Positions 9,651 through 19,527 of a stretch of 64,000 bases of DNA are shown piece by piece. The translations under genes and the position numbers were made by a program. The notes under the pieces are model-generated. The model did no database searches and was not told the DNA's origin. It was given only the letters and a program-made list of their open reading frames with translations. Origin of the DNA: Escherichia coli (GTDB lineage Bacteria > Pseudomonadota > Gammaproteobacteria > Enterobacterales > Enterobacteriaceae); NCBI GenBank assembly GCA_021307345.1, contig CP089930.1, positions 3,224,001 through 3,288,000 on the forward strand, read 5' to 3'. The stretch's first letter is position 1. Every line of letters begins with the position of its first letter.

Positions 9651-11648
9651 ACCTTTCACTCCCAGCACCTTATGCGCTTTTGCCACAATATTCTCGGCGG
9701 TAAAGCCAAAGAACGGGAACAGCTTATCCGCCGGAGCCGATTCGCCATAACCCGTCATCCCGACAATCGCACCTTTCAGGCCAACGTATTTGTACCAGTA
9801 ATCGGCGATGCCTGCTTCCACCGCTACGCGAGCCGTAACGTTAGAAGGCAACACCGACTCCCGATATTCCTCATCCTGGGCGTCGAAAATATCGGTCGAG
9901 GGCAGGGAAACCACGCGAACATTGCGACCTTCTCCCGCTAATTTCTCCGCCGCTTGTAGGGTGATTTCCATCTCTGAACCGGTAGCAATCAAAATAATAT
10001 CCGGCTTGCCGCCGCTGTCTTTCAGCACATAACCACCACGAGCAATCTCTTTTACCTGATCCGGCGTACGTTCCACCTGCGCCAGATTCTGCCTTGAGAG
10101 GATCAGCGCCGTCGGCCCGTTGTGGCGCTCAACCGCCAGCTTCCAGCCCACCGCTGCTTCCACCTGATCGCACGGTCGCCAGGTGCTGAAATTCGGGGTT
10201 AAGCGCAAACTGGCCAGTTGCTCAACCGCCTGGTGCGTCGGGCCATCTTCCCCCAGACCAATCGAGTCATGGGTATAAACCATAATCTGCCGCGCTTTCA
10301 TCAGCGCCGCCATACGTGCAGCGTTGCGGGCGTATTCAACAAACATCAGGAACGTCGCGGTATACGGTACAAATCCACCGTGGTGCGCGATGCCGTTGGC
10401 GATGGCGGTCATACCAAATTCACGCACTCCGTAGTGAATATAATTCCCTGCCAGATCTTCCTTCAGCGACACCGAACCTTTCCAGATGGTTAAGTTACTG
10501 GGAGCCAGATCCGCCGAACCGCCGAGCAGTTCCGGCAGCATGGGGCCGTAAGCGTTAAGCGTATTTTGCGACGCCTTACGGGTAGCGATTTTCGCCGGAT
10601 TCGCCTGCAACTCATTGATATATTTCTGCGTCGTTTTCTCCCAGTCCTTCGGCAAACCTCCGCTCATCCGGCGGGTAAACTCCTCTGCCAGTTGCGGATG
10701 GGCTTTTTTATAAGCTGCAAACTTTTCATTCCAGCTCTGCTGCGCTTTTTCGCCTTTTTCGCGGGCATCCCAGGCGTGATAAATCTCTTTAGGGATCTCA
10801 AATGGCGGATGGTGCCAGCCCAGTTTTTGCCGTGCCAGCGCCACTTCTTCTTCCCCCAGTGGTGCGCCGTGCGCCTCTTCCTTACCCGCTTTATTAGGCG
10901 AACCGAAGCCAATCACTGTGCGGCAGATAATCAACGACGGCTTATCTTTCACGCTTTGCGCTTCGAGAATCGCTTCTTTCACCGCCTGCGGATCGTGACC
11001 GTCGATTTCATGGACAACATGCCAGTGATAGGCTTCAAAACGTTTTGCCGTATCGTCGGTAAACCAGCCTTCGGTTTCACCGTCGATGGAAATACCGTTG
11101 TGATCGTAAAAACCAATCAGCTTGCCTAGCCCCAGCGTGCCCGCCAGCGAACAGACTTCGTGAGAAATACCTTCCATCAGGCAGCCGTCGCCCATAAACA
11201 CATAAGTGAAGTGATCGACAATTTCATGATCCGGCTGGTTAAACTGCGCCGCCAGCGTACGTTCTGCTATCGCCAGTCCGACCGCGTTCGCCAGTCCTTG
11301 CCCCAGCGGCCCTGTGGTGGTTTCAACGCCTGGCGTATAGCCAAGCTCAGGGTGTCCTGGGGTTTTCGAATGCAACTGACGGAAGTTCTTCAGCTCTTCC
11401 AGCGGCAGGTCGTAACCGGTCAGATGCAGCAAACTGTAGAGCAGCATCGAGGCATGACCGTTGGAGAGAATAAAGCGGTCGCGATCATACCAGGTTGGAT
11501 CGGTGGGGTTATGTTTAAGAAAATCGTTCCACAGCACTTCGGCAATATCGGCCATGCCCATCGGCGCGCCGGGATGACCAGAATTGGCTTTTTGCACCGC
11601 ATCCATACTGAGCGCGCGAATCGCATTGGCAAGGTCTTTTCGGGACAT
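9639..11648 (-). CDS. tktB: Transketolase B
   Basis: TktB is the minor, stationary-phase transketolase. It moves two-carbon ketol units between sugar phosphates using thiamine diphosphate. The thiamine-binding segment starts [13 protein letters not shown] near residue 154, substrate-phosphate loops are present, and the C-terminal domain is complete. I chose the ATG at 11648 ([17 protein letters not shown]), preceded by CGGAG; a longer in-frame start at 11684 overlaps talA and is less likely. The protein ends KGAGC, two residues past the K-12 end as I recall it, because the frame runs into a REP element. talA lies 19 bases upstream and is probably co-transcribed. Confidence 0.97.
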   Translation of the reverse strand: MSRKDLANAIRALSMDAVQKANSGHPGAPMGMADIAEVLWNDFLKHNPTDPTWYDRDRFILSNGHASMLLYSLLHLTGYDLPLEELKNFRQLHSKTPGHPELGYTPGVETTTGPLGQGLANAVGLAIAERTLAAQFNQPDHEIVDHFTYVFMGDGCLMEGISHEVCSLAGTLGLGKLIGFYDHNGISIDGETEGWFTDDTAKRFEAYHWHVVHEIDGHDPQAVKEAILEAQSVKDKPSLIICRTVIGFGSPNKAGKEEAHGAPLGEEEVALARQKLGWHHPPFEIPKEIYHAWDAREKGEKAQQSWNEKFAAYKKAHPQLAEEFTRRMSGGLPKDWEKTTQKYINELQANPAKIATRKASQNTLNAYGPMLPELLGGSADLAPSNLTIWKGSVSLKEDLAGNYIHYGVREFGMTAIANGIAHHGGFVPYTATFLMFVEYARNAARMAALMKARQIMVYTHDSIGLGEDGPTHQAVEQLASLRLTPNFSTWRPCDQVEAAVGWKLAVERHNGPTALILSRQNLAQVERTPDQVKEIARGGYVLKDSGGKPDIILIATGSEMEITLQAAEKLAGEGRNVRVVSLPSTDIFDAQDEEYRESVLPSNVTARVAVEAGIADYWYKYVGLKGAIVGMTGYGESAPADKLFPFFGFTAENIVAKAHKVLGVKGAGC

Positions 11649-11667
11649 ATAACACTCCGTGGCTGGT

Positions 11668-12618
11668 TTATAGTTTGGCGGCAAGAAGATCTTCCAGTTT
11701 GCGTTGATCGACGGCGAACAGGCGGATGCCTTCAGACAGTTTTTCTACCGCCATCGCATCCTGATTGTGCTCCCAACGGAACTCCGCTTCGCTCATGGGG
11801 GCAGGGCGTGGGAACGTCTGAGAAGGCGGGATCAATTTGCGGACGACTGGCGAGACTTTTTCCTGCAACTCTTTCAGCAAGTTCGGCGCGATAGTCAGAC
11901 GATCGCAACCGGTTAAAGCGAGGATTTGCTCGGTACGGCGGAAACTTGCGCCCATCACAATGGTTTCATAGCGGTGCTGCTTGAAATAGTCGTAGATATT
12001 ACGCACCGACTTAACGCCCGGATCTTCTTCCACCACATACGGATCCAGCGGCTTGCGCGCCTGATACCAGTCATAAATACGCCCGACAAATGGCGAAATC
12101 AGAAAAACGCCCGCTTCTGCACAGGCGCGTGCCTGAGCAAAGGAAAACAGCAGCGTCAGATTGCAATTAATGCCTTCTTTTTCCAGCTCTTCTGCCGCGC
12201 GGATCCCTTCCCAGGTTGAAGCTAGCTTGATCAGAATGCGTGATTTCTCAACGCCCTGCTGCTGGTACAAATCCACCAGATGACGCGCTTTCTCAATACT
12301 CTTTTCTTTATCAAAAGAGAGGCGTGCGTCAACTTCTGTCGATACACGACCGGGTACGATTTTGAGAATTTCTGTACCGAAATTGACCGCCAGCTTATCG
12401 CAGGCAGCTACCACTTGTTGTTCCTGCGTTTGACCATTTTTTTTACCCCAGGCGATAGCATCGTCTATTAAATGCTCATATTGTGATAATCCGGCAGCCT
12501 TGAGTAATAGCGAAGGATTGGTGGTGGCATCCTGAGGATGATAATGGCGAATGGACTCAATATCGCCGCTGTCTGCCACGACAGTGGTGAATTGTTTAAT
12601 GCCGTCTAACTCGTTCAT
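11668..12618 (-). CDS. talA: Transaldolase A
   Basis: This 316-aa transaldolase transfers dihydroxyacetone units between sedoheptulose-7-phosphate and glyceraldehyde-3-phosphate. The Schiff-base lysine lies in [16 protein letters not shown] near residue 131, and the family signature [13 protein letters not shown] is near residues 29-41. It is the first gene of the talA-tktB pair, which in E. coli is induced by RpoS. TalB, the main isozyme, is not in the window. The start ATG is preceded by GGAGTA. Confidence 0.97.
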   Translation of the reverse strand: MNELDGIKQFTTVVADSGDIESIRHYHPQDATTNPSLLLKAAGLSQYEHLIDDAIAWGKKNGQTQEQQVVAACDKLAVNFGTEILKIVPGRVSTEVDARLSFDKEKSIEKARHLVDLYQQQGVEKSRILIKLASTWEGIRAAEELEKEGINCNLTLLFSFAQARACAEAGVFLISPFVGRIYDWYQARKPLDPYVVEEDPGVKSVRNIYDYFKQHRYETIVMGASFRRTEQILALTGCDRLTIAPNLLKELQEKVSPVVRKLIPPSQTFPRPAPMSEAEFRWEHNQDAMAVEKLSEGIRLFAVDQRKLEDLLAAKL

Positions 12619-12903
12619 AGGAAATACTCCTTGAAAAGTAAAGTGTTAGGTGAGTGCGTTAATTCACACTTCTGAGAAATTTTGCTAATCGCATCAAAAA
12701 AGCATAGCAGACAGGCATGGTATTGCCGGATTAAGCAGGTAACATCAGTGTTATAGGATTATTGCCAAAATATTATTTTTATGAGGAGAGTTTGGACTTG
12801 CTCAAAGTCTGAAAGCTCCGGCAAGGTAATAATGTGCGCCATGTTGTGGGCTGAGGCAGTTGCCCACGCATTTTTGTGAACGTTACGTGAAAGGAACAAC
12901 CAA

Positions 12904-15183
12904 ATGGATGACCAGTTAAAACAAAGTGCACTTGATTTCCATGAATTTCCAGTTCCAGGGAAAATCCAGGTTTCTCCCACTAAACCTCTGGCCACGCAGC
13001 GCGATCTGGCGCTGGCCTACTCACCTGGCGTCGCCGCGCCTTGTCTTGAAATCGAGAAAGATCCGTTAAAAGCCTACAAATATACTGCGCGCGGTAACCT
13101 GGTGGCGGTGATCTCCAACGGTACGGCGGTACTGGGGTTAGGCAACATTGGCGCGCTGGCAGGCAAACCAGTGATGGAAGGCAAGGGCGTTCTGTTTAAG
13201 AAATTCGCCGGGATTGATGTGTTTGACATTGAAGTTGATGAACTCGATCCGGACAAATTTATCGAAGTGGTCGCTGCGCTGGAACCGACCTTTGGCGGCA
13301 TCAACCTCGAAGATATTAAAGCGCCAGAATGCTTCTATATTGAGCAGAAACTGCGCCAGCGGATGAACATTCCGGTATTTCACGACGACCAGCACGGAAC
13401 GGCAATCATCAGCACCGCCGCTATCCTTAACGGCTTGCGCGTGGTAGAGAAAAACATCTCCGACGTGCGGATGGTAGTTTCCGGCGCGGGGGCAGCCGCC
13501 ATCGCCTGTATGAACCTGCTGGTGGCACTGGGGCTGCAAAAACATAACATCGTGGTTTGTGACTCGAAAGGCGTTATCTATCAGGGTCGAGAGCCGAACA
13601 TGGCGGAAACCAAAGCCGCTTATGCGGTGGTGGATGACGGTAAACGTACTCTCGACGATGTAATTGAAGGCGCGGATATTTTCCTTGGCTGCTCCGGCCC
13701 GAAAGTGCTCACCCAGGAAATGGTGAAGAAAATGGCTCGCGCGCCGATGATCCTGGCGCTGGCGAATCCGGAACCGGAAATTCTGCCGCCGCTGGCGAAA
13801 GAAGTGCGTCCGGATGCCATCATCTGTACTGGTCGTTCTGACTATCCAAACCAGGTCAACAACGTGCTTTGCTTCCCGTTCATTTTCCGTGGCGCGCTGG
13901 ACGTTGGTGCAACCGCTATTAATGAAGAGATGAAACTGGCGGCGGTACGTGCGATTGCTGAACTGGCTCATGCGGAACAGAGCGAAGTGGTTGCTTCTGC
14001 CTATGGCGATCAGGATCTGAGCTTTGGCCCGGAATACATCATTCCTAAACCGTTCGATCCGCGTCTGATCGTCAAGATCGCGCCAGCGGTGGCAAAAGCG
14101 GCAATGGAGTCCGGTGTGGCGACGCGTCCGATTGCTGATTTCGACGTCTACATCGACAAACTGACCGAGTTCGTTTACAAAACCAACCTGTTTATGAAGC
14201 CGATCTTCTCTCAGGCTCGCAAAGCGCCGAAGCGCGTGGTGCTGCCGGAAGGTGAAGAGGCGCGCGTGTTGCACGCGACTCAGGAACTGGTAACGCTGGG
14301 ACTGGCGAAACCGATTCTTATTGGTCGTCCGAACGTGATCGAAATGCGTATTCAGAAACTGGGCTTGCAGATCAAAGCGGGCGTTGATTTTGAGATCGTC
14401 AATAACGAATCCGATCCGCGCTTTAAAGAGTACTGGAGCGAATACTTCCAGATCATGAAACGTCGCGGGGTCACCCAGGAACAGGCACAGCGTGCATTGA
14501 TCGGCAATCCGACAGTGATCGGCGCGATTATGGTTCAGCGTGGCGAAGCCGATGCAATGATCTGCGGTACGGTGGGGGATTATCACGAACACTTTAGTGT
14601 GGTGAAAAATGTGTTTGGTTATCGCGATGGCGTTCACACCGCAGGCGCAATGAACGCGCTGCTGCTGCCGAGTGGTAACACCTTCATTGCTGACACCTAC
14701 GTCAACGATGATCCAGACGCAGAAGGGCTGGCGGAGATCACGCTGATGGCGGCAGAAACTGTCCGTCGTTTCGGTATTGAGCCGCGTGTTGCCTTACTCT
14801 CGCACTCCAACTTTGGTTCTTCAAATTGCCCGTCGTCCAGCAAAATGCGTAAAGCCCTGGAACTGGTCAGGGAACGTGCGCCAGAACTGATGATTGATGG
14901 CGAAATGCACGGTGATGCGGCGCTGGTGGAAGCGATTCGCAACGATCGTATGCCGGACAGCTCTCTGAAAGGTTCCGCTAATATTCTGGTGATGCCGAAT
15001 ATGGAAGCCGCCCGCATTAGTTACAACTTACTACGCGTTTCCAGCTCGGAAGGTGTAACGGTTGGTCCGGTGCTGATGGGCGTGGCGAAACCGGTTCATG
15101 TATTAACGCCAATCGCATCGGTACGTCGTATCGTCAACATGGTGGCGCTGGCCGTGGTTGAAGCGCAAACCCAGCCGCTGTAA
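12904..15183 (+). CDS. maeB: NADP-dependent malic enzyme with C-terminal phosphotransacetylase domain
   Basis: MaeB converts malate to pyruvate and CO2 with NADP. Residues 1 to about 430 form the malic-enzyme part ([52 protein letters not shown]). From about 438 ([20 protein letters not shown]) to 759 it resembles phosphotransacetylase, with [16 protein letters not shown] and [15 protein letters not shown]. In relatives this domain regulates the enzyme through acetyl-CoA rather than acting as a transferase. It stands alone, divergent from talA, with a perfect palindrome after its stop. A 499-aa antisense ORF over it is a codon-bias shadow. Confidence 0.97.
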   Translation: MDDQLKQSALDFHEFPVPGKIQVSPTKPLATQRDLALAYSPGVAAPCLEIEKDPLKAYKYTARGNLVAVISNGTAVLGLGNIGALAGKPVMEGKGVLFKKFAGIDVFDIEVDELDPDKFIEVVAALEPTFGGINLEDIKAPECFYIEQKLRQRMNIPVFHDDQHGTAIISTAAILNGLRVVEKNISDVRMVVSGAGAAAIACMNLLVALGLQKHNIVVCDSKGVIYQGREPNMAETKAAYAVVDDGKRTLDDVIEGADIFLGCSGPKVLTQEMVKKMARAPMILALANPEPEILPPLAKEVRPDAIICTGRSDYPNQVNNVLCFPFIFRGALDVGATAINEEMKLAAVRAIAELAHAEQSEVVASAYGDQDLSFGPEYIIPKPFDPRLIVKIAPAVAKAAMESGVATRPIADFDVYIDKLTEFVYKTNLFMKPIFSQARKAPKRVVLPEGEEARVLHATQELVTLGLAKPILIGRPNVIEMRIQKLGLQIKAGVDFEIVNNESDPRFKEYWSEYFQIMKRRGVTQEQAQRALIGNPTVIGAIMVQRGEADAMICGTVGDYHEHFSVVKNVFGYRDGVHTAGAMNALLLPSGNTFIADTYVNDDPDAEGLAEITLMAAETVRRFGIEPRVALLSHSNFGSSNCPSSSKMRKALELVRERAPELMIDGEMHGDAALVEAIRNDRMPDSSLKGSANILVMPNMEAARISYNLLRVSSSEGVTVGPVLMGVAKPVHVLTPIASVRRIVNMVALAVVEAQTQPL

Positions 15184-15200
15184 TTTTTTCTTAACTCTTA

Positions 15201-15228
15201 CGCTTACCCTGAATATTCAGGGTAAGCG
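15201..15228 (+). terminator. Perfect 28-bp palindrome after maeB
   Basis: The two halves CGCTTACCCTGAAT and ATTCAGGGTAAGCG form a perfect inverted repeat 18 bases after the maeB stop. A short T-rich tract follows (GGTTTAT). It is the likely maeB terminator and separates it from the eut operon. Confidence 0.65.
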
Positions 15229-15371
15229 GTTTATCGCAATATATCAGAAGGGATTATTACTTGTTTTTCGAATAATAAAGCGCGCCATATAAAAATAAAT
15301 CAATATCAATTTAATTATATTCATGTGCTGTACATGAAAATTTATGCATTAGATAAAATATCTCTCCATTC

Positions 15372-15391
15372 TTAGTGATCTACCTCACCTT
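15372..15391. promoter_or_regulatory. CRP-like site upstream of eutS
   Basis: TTAGTGATCTACCTCACCTT contains GTGA-N6-TCAC, the exact CRP core. It lies about 95 bases before the eutS ATG, inside the only gap ahead of the operon. Ethanolamine genes are known to be carbon-source sensitive. CRP binding here is my inference. Confidence 0.6.
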
Positions 15392-15424
15392 TTAAACTCC
15401 CTTGCCGAATTTTGTTATTTACTC

Positions 15425-15440
15425 TGACAAAAAATTGTCA
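15425..15440. promoter_or_regulatory. TGACAA-N4-TTGTCA palindrome in the eut promoter region
   Basis: A 6-bp inverted repeat with an A-rich centre lies 34-49 bases before the eutS start. It could be an operator or part of a promoter. EutR, an AraC-type activator, usually binds direct rather than inverted repeats, so the binder is unknown. Confidence 0.35.
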
Positions 15441-15473
15441 CGATAGCGCCAGATTTTTCACAGGCGGCGACTC

Positions 15474-15809
15474 ATGGATAAAGAACGCATCATTCAGGAA
15501 TTTGTGCCCGGTAAACAGGTCACGCTGGCGCATTTAATTGCGCATCCCGGTGAGGAACTGGCGAAGAAAATCGGCGTTCCCGATGCTGGCGCAATCGGCA
15601 TTATGACGCTAACTCCCGGTGAAACAGCGATGATCGCCGGCGATTTAGCACTGAAAGCCGCCGATGTGCATATCGGTTTTCTTGACCGTTTTAGCGGCGC
15701 GCTGGTGATTTATGGCTCGGTGGGCGCGGTAGAAGAAGCGTTATCACAAACCGTCAGCGGTTTAGGGCGCTTATTAAATTATACGCTTTGTGAAATGACC
15801 AAAAGTTAA
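15474..15809 (+). CDS. eutS: EutS, ethanolamine microcompartment shell protein
   Basis: EutS is a hexameric BMC-domain shell protein of the ethanolamine compartment (111 aa). Its single BMC fold is circularly permuted compared with EutM. The segment [20 protein letters not shown] (about 35-54) carries the glycine-rich bend reported for E. coli EutS hexamers. As the first gene of the operon it starts 290 bases after maeB, behind a GGCGG ribosome site. eutP follows after 12 bases. Confidence 0.97.
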
Positions 15810-15821
15810 TGCGAGGCATTC

Positions 15822-16301
15822 ATGAAACGAATTGCGTTTGTGGGTGCTGTCGGAGCAGGAAAGACAACGTTATTTAATGCGTTGCAAGGGGATTATACCC
15901 TCGCGCGAAAAACGCAGGCTGTGGAATTTAATAATAAGGGTGATATTGATACGCCAGGTGAATATTTTAGCCATCCCCGCTGGTATCACGCCTTAATTAC
16001 CACGCTACAGGATGTGGACATGCTGATATATGTCCACGGCGCAAATGATCCGGAAAGCCGATTACCTGCCGGGTTGCTGGATATTGGCGTCACTAAACGG
16101 CAAATCGCCGTCATCAGTAAAACGGACATGCCGGATGCTGACGTCGCCGCAACGCGACAGTTATTGCGCGAGACTGGCTTTGAAGAGCCGATTTTCGAGC
16201 TAAACAGCCATGACCCGCAAAGCGTGCAGCAACTGGTGGATTATCTGGCATCTCTCACCGAACAGGAGGAAGCAGGTGAAAAAACTCATCACAGCGAATG
16301 A
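15822..16301 (+). CDS. eutP: EutP, P-loop protein of ethanolamine utilisation
   Basis: EutP is a 159-aa small GTPase-like protein. The P-loop is FVGAVGAGKTTLFNAL near residues 6-21, a DTPGEYF motif stands in place of switch II, and SKTDMPDA resembles the base-recognition motif. Salmonella work reported acetate-kinase activity for EutP and EutQ; sequence alone shows only nucleotide binding. Its 3' end overlaps the GTG start of eutQ by 26 bases, pointing to coupled translation. Confidence 0.95.
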   Translation: MKRIAFVGAVGAGKTTLFNALQGDYTLARKTQAVEFNNKGDIDTPGEYFSHPRWYHALITTLQDVDMLIYVHGANDPESRLPAGLLDIGVTKRQIAVISKTDMPDADVAATRQLLRETGFEEPIFELNSHDPQSVQQLVDYLASLTEQEEAGEKTHHSE

Positions 16302-16977
16302 TATTCGTGAAGCCCATGCGCGCGGCGAACAGGCAATGTCCGTGGTTCTGCGCGCCAGCATTATCACCCCGGAAGCGCGAGAAGTGGCGGATCTGCTGGG
16401 GTTTACCATCACCGAATGCGATGAATCGACACCGGTAACGGCGTCCGTTCCTGCCAGCGCGCCTGCCGATAAAACCGAAAGTCAGCGCATTCGCGAAACC
16501 ATCATCGCCCAACTGCCGGAAGGCCAGTTTACCGAAAGCCTGGTCGCGCAACTGATGGAAAAAGTGATGAAGGAAAAGCAGTCGCTGGAGCAGGGCGCAA
16601 TGCAGTCGAGTTTTAAATCGGTGACCGGCAAAGGCGGCATCAAAGTTATCGATGGCGGCAGTGTGAAGTTTGGTCGTTTCGACGGCGCGGAGCCTCAATG
16701 CGTCGGGTTGACCGATCTGGTTACCGGAGATGACGGCAGCAGCATGGCTGCGGGTTTTATGCAGTGGGATAACGCCTTCTTCCCGTGGAAGCTGAACTAC
16801 GACGAAATCGACATGGTACTGGAAGGTGAACTGCACGTTCGCCATGAAGGCGAAACCATGATCGCCAAAGCGGGCGACGTGATGTTTATCCCGAAGGGTT
16901 CCAGCATCGAATTTGGTACGACATCCAGCGTGAAGTTTTTGTATGTCGCCTGGCCGGCTAACTGGCAATCCCTATGA
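16276..16977 (+). CDS. eutQ: EutQ, cupin-fold acetate kinase-type protein
   Basis: EutQ (233 aa) has an N-terminal helical part (MKKLITANDIREAHARGE) and a C-terminal cupin (ELHVRHEGETMIAKAGDVMF, about 184-203, then IPKGSSIEFG). In Salmonella it is needed for compartment assembly and shows acetate-kinase activity. I place the start at the GTG at 16276, inside eutP, because AGGAGGAAGCAG precedes it and the length then fits the family; the longer frame from 16210 lacks this. It overlaps eutT by 4 bases. Confidence 0.94.
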   Translation: MKKLITANDIREAHARGEQAMSVVLRASIITPEAREVADLLGFTITECDESTPVTASVPASAPADKTESQRIRETIIAQLPEGQFTESLVAQLMEKVMKEKQSLEQGAMQSSFKSVTGKGGIKVIDGGSVKFGRFDGAEPQCVGLTDLVTGDDGSSMAAGFMQWDNAFFPWKLNYDEIDMVLEGELHVRHEGETMIAKAGDVMFIPKGSSIEFGTTSSVKFLYVAWPANWQSL

Positions 16978-17777
16978 AAGATTTCATCACCGAAGCATGG
17001 CTAAGAGCGAACCATACGCTTAGCGAAGGCGCAGAGATCCATCTCCCTGCGCACAGTCGCCTGACGCCCTCTGCCCGGGAGTTGCTGGAAAGCCGCCATC
17101 TGCGCATCAAGTTTATTGACGAGCAGGGCAGCCTGTTTGTTGACGATGAACAGCAGCAGCCACAGCCCGTTCACGGGCTGACCAGTAGCGATGAATATCC
17201 GCAGGCGTGCTGCGAACTCTGCCACCAGCCGGTGGCGAAAAAGCCAGACACGCTGACTCATCTGTCGGCGGAAAAAATGGTCGCTAAAAGCGATCCGCGC
17301 CTGGGTTTTCGCGCTGTTCTCGACAGCACCATTGCGCTGACAGTGTGGCTGCAAATTGAACTGGCGGAACCGTGGCAGCCGTGGCTGGCGGATATCCGTT
17401 CGCGTCTTGGCAACATTATGCGCGCCGATGCGCTGGGAGAACCGCTGGGCTGCCAGGCGATTGTCGGGCTTTCAGACGAAGACCTGCATCGGCTTTCCCA
17501 TCAGCCTCTGCGTTATCTCGATCACGATCATCTGGTGCCGGAAGCCAGCCACGGGCGCGATGCCGCGTTGCTCAATCTGCTACGCACCAAAGTGCGTGAA
17601 ACCGAAACCGTAGCGGCGCAGGTGTTTATCACCCGCAGCTTTGACGTAGTACGTCCGGACATCTTGCAGGCGCTGAACCGCCTTTCCAGCACAGTTTACG
17701 TGATGATGATCCTGAGCGTGACGAAGCAGCCGCTAACGGTGACGCAGATCCAACAACGACTGGGAGAGACGCCATGA
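16974..17777 (+). CDS. eutT: EutT, ATP:cob(I)alamin adenosyltransferase
   Basis: EutT (267 aa) makes adenosylcobalamin, the cofactor of ethanolamine ammonia-lyase. The diagnostic metal motif H-X11-CC-X2-C is visible: His67, Cys79, Cys80, Cys83 ([17 protein letters not shown]). The start overlaps eutQ and the end overlaps eutD, each by an ATGA-type 4-base overlap. This supports a tightly coupled eutQ-eutT-eutD block. Confidence 0.96.
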   Translation: MKDFITEAWLRANHTLSEGAEIHLPAHSRLTPSARELLESRHLRIKFIDEQGSLFVDDEQQQPQPVHGLTSSDEYPQACCELCHQPVAKKPDTLTHLSAEKMVAKSDPRLGFRAVLDSTIALTVWLQIELAEPWQPWLADIRSRLGNIMRADALGEPLGCQAIVGLSDEDLHRLSHQPLRYLDHDHLVPEASHGRDAALLNLLRTKVRETETVAAQVFITRSFDVVRPDILQALNRLSSTVYVMMILSVTKQPLTVTQIQQRLGETP

Positions 17778-18790
17778 TAATTGAACGTTGTCGTGAACTG
17801 GCGTTGCGAGCGCCCGCCAGAGTGATTTTTCCGGATGCGTTAGATCAACGTGTGCTGAAAGCCGCGCAATATTTACATCAACAAGGTCTGGCAACGCCCA
17901 TTCTGGTCGCCAATCCGTTTGAACTTCGCCAGTTTGCGCTCAGTCATGGCGTGGCGATGGACGGGCTACAGGTGATAGATCCACACAGCAATCTTGCGAT
18001 GCGGGAAGAATTTGCCCACCGCTGGCTTGCTCGCGCAGGCGATAAAACGCCGCCGGACGTGCTGGATAAACTCACCGATCCGCTGATGTTTGCCGCCGCA
18101 ATGGTCAGCGCCGGTAAAGCGAATGTTTGCATTGCGGGCAACCTCTCTTCCACGGCGAATGTGTTACGCGCCGGATTACGCATTATTGGTTTGCAGCCGG
18201 GCTGTAAAACGCTCTCCTCCATTTTCCTGATGCTGCCGCAGTACAGCGGCTCCGCGTTGGGCTTTGCCGATTGCAGCGTGGTGCCACAGCCGACGGCGGC
18301 GCAACTGGCGGATATCGCGCTTGCCAGCGCCGACACCTGGCGCGCCATCACCGGAGAAGAGCCGCGCGTAGCGATGCTGTCGTTTTCCAGCAACGGCAGC
18401 GCCCGTCACCCCTGCGTTGCTAACGTTCAGCAGGCGACCGAAATCGTCCGTGAACGCGCGCCACAGCTTGTGGTGGATGGAGAATTACAGTTTGACGCCG
18501 CCTTCGTGCCGGATGTCGCGGCGCAAAAAGCGCCTGCCAGCCCGCTACAGGGCAAAGCGAATGTAATGGTTTTTCCGTCGCTGGAAGCCGGAAATATTGG
18601 CTACAAAATCGCACAACGACTTGGCGGATATCGTGCCGTCGGGCCATTGATACAAGGGCTTGCCGCGCCGATGCACGATCTCTCTCGTGGCTGTAGCGTG
18701 CAGGAAATTATCGAACTGGCGCTGGTGGCAGCCGTACCGCGTCAGACAGAAGTGAACCGCGAAAGCAGTTTACAAACACTGGTTGAATGA
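17774..18790 (+). CDS. eutD: EutD, phosphotransacetylase of the eut compartment
   Basis: EutD (338 aa) converts acetyl-CoA to acetyl-phosphate and recycles CoA inside the compartment. It is a short phosphotransacetylase with only the catalytic domain: [18 protein letters not shown] at the N-terminus, [11 protein letters not shown] near 204, and [19 protein letters not shown] near 266. It is homologous to the C-terminal half of MaeB nearby. It overlaps eutT by 4 bases. Confidence 0.96.
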   Translation: MIIERCRELALRAPARVIFPDALDQRVLKAAQYLHQQGLATPILVANPFELRQFALSHGVAMDGLQVIDPHSNLAMREEFAHRWLARAGDKTPPDVLDKLTDPLMFAAAMVSAGKANVCIAGNLSSTANVLRAGLRIIGLQPGCKTLSSIFLMLPQYSGSALGFADCSVVPQPTAAQLADIALASADTWRAITGEEPRVAMLSFSSNGSARHPCVANVQQATEIVRERAPQLVVDGELQFDAAFVPDVAAQKAPASPLQGKANVMVFPSLEAGNIGYKIAQRLGGYRAVGPLIQGLAAPMHDLSRGCSVQEIIELALVAAVPRQTEVNRESSLQTLVE

Positions 18791-18828
18791 ACGGTCCCGT
18801 TCTGGACCCCTATAAAGAGGAAAACACA

Positions 18829-19122
18829 ATGGAAGCATTAGGAATGATCGAAACCCGGGGCCTGGTTGCACTGATTGAGGCTTCTGACGCGATGGTAAAA
18901 GCTGCGCGCGTCAAACTGGTTGGTGTTAAGCAGATTGGCGGCGGCCTGTGTACTGCGATGGTTCGCGGTGATGTTGCTGCCTGTAAAGCGGCGACCGATG
19001 CCGGTGCCGCAGCGGCACAGCGTATCGGCGAGCTAGTATCTGTCCACGTTATTCCGCGTCCGCACGGCGACCTGGAAGAAGTGTTCCCGATCGGCCTGAA
19101 AGGCGACAGCAGTAACCTGTAA
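18829..19122 (+). CDS. eutM: EutM, major hexameric shell protein
   Basis: EutM is a 97-aa BMC-domain hexamer that tiles the flat facets of the shell. It opens [20 protein letters not shown] and keeps the [20 protein letters not shown] core around the central pore. I use the ATG at 18829, preceded by AGAGGAAAACAC; the longer frame from 18787 overlaps eutD and is not family-like. A hairpin with a T-tract follows it. Confidence 0.97.
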   Translation: MEALGMIETRGLVALIEASDAMVKAARVKLVGVKQIGGGLCTAMVRGDVAACKAATDAGAAAAQRIGELVSVHVIPRPHGDLEEVFPIGLKGDSSNL

Positions 19123-19131
19123 TCACCCTGT

Positions 19132-19168
19132 GTGACGTCGATTCGGGCGTCACGCTCTCTCCTTTTTC
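19132..19168 (+). terminator. Hairpin and T-tract between eutM and eutN (possible attenuator)
   Basis: GTGACG and CGTCAC form a 6-bp stem with a 10-base loop, followed by GCTCTCTCCTTTTTC. This looks like a weak intrinsic terminator or a 3' stabiliser inside the operon. It sits just after the gene whose product is needed in the most copies. Confidence 0.5.
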
Positions 19169-19228
19169 TATTTACCTTCTGCGGAGGGTAGGGGGAGCTT
19201 TTACCTGAAATACGCCACGGAGGCGGGT

Positions 19229-19516
19229 ATGAAACTGGCAGTCGTCACTGGACAAATTGTTTGTACCGTACGCCATCACGGACTGGCGCATGACAAATTG
19301 CTGATGGTGGAAATGATTGATTCACAGGGAAACCCTGACGGGCAGTGTGCCGTTGCCATCGACAACATTGGCGCAGGAACCGGGGAGTGGGTGTTGCTGG
19401 TGAGTGGCAGTTCCGCCCGCCAGGCGCATAAAAGCGAAACGTCACCGGTCGATCTGTGCGTGATTGGCATCGTCGATGAGGTGGTCTCTGGCGGTCAGGT
19501 AATTTTCCACAAATAA
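19229..19516 (+). CDS. eutN: EutN, pentameric vertex shell protein
   Basis: EutN (95 aa) belongs to the CcmL/EutN family, whose pentamers cap the vertices of bacterial microcompartments. MKLAVVTGQIVCTVRHHGLA is the family start, and NIGAGTGEWVLLVSGSSARQ is the conserved core near 48-67. A strong GGAGGCGGGT ribosome site precedes the ATG. The 106-base gap before it is the largest in the first half of the operon. Confidence 0.96.
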   Translation: MKLAVVTGQIVCTVRHHGLAHDKLLMVEMIDSQGNPDGQCAVAIDNIGAGTGEWVLLVSGSSARQAHKSETSPVDLCVIGIVDEVVSGGQVIFHK

Positions 19517-19527
19517 GGAAGAACATC

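Noticed and set aside
13138-14637. 499-codon open frame on the minus strand over maeB
   Set aside because: It lies wholly antisense to a well-conserved enzyme, is rich in His/Arg/Phe as expected from a codon-bias shadow, and lacks a ribosome site and family motifs.
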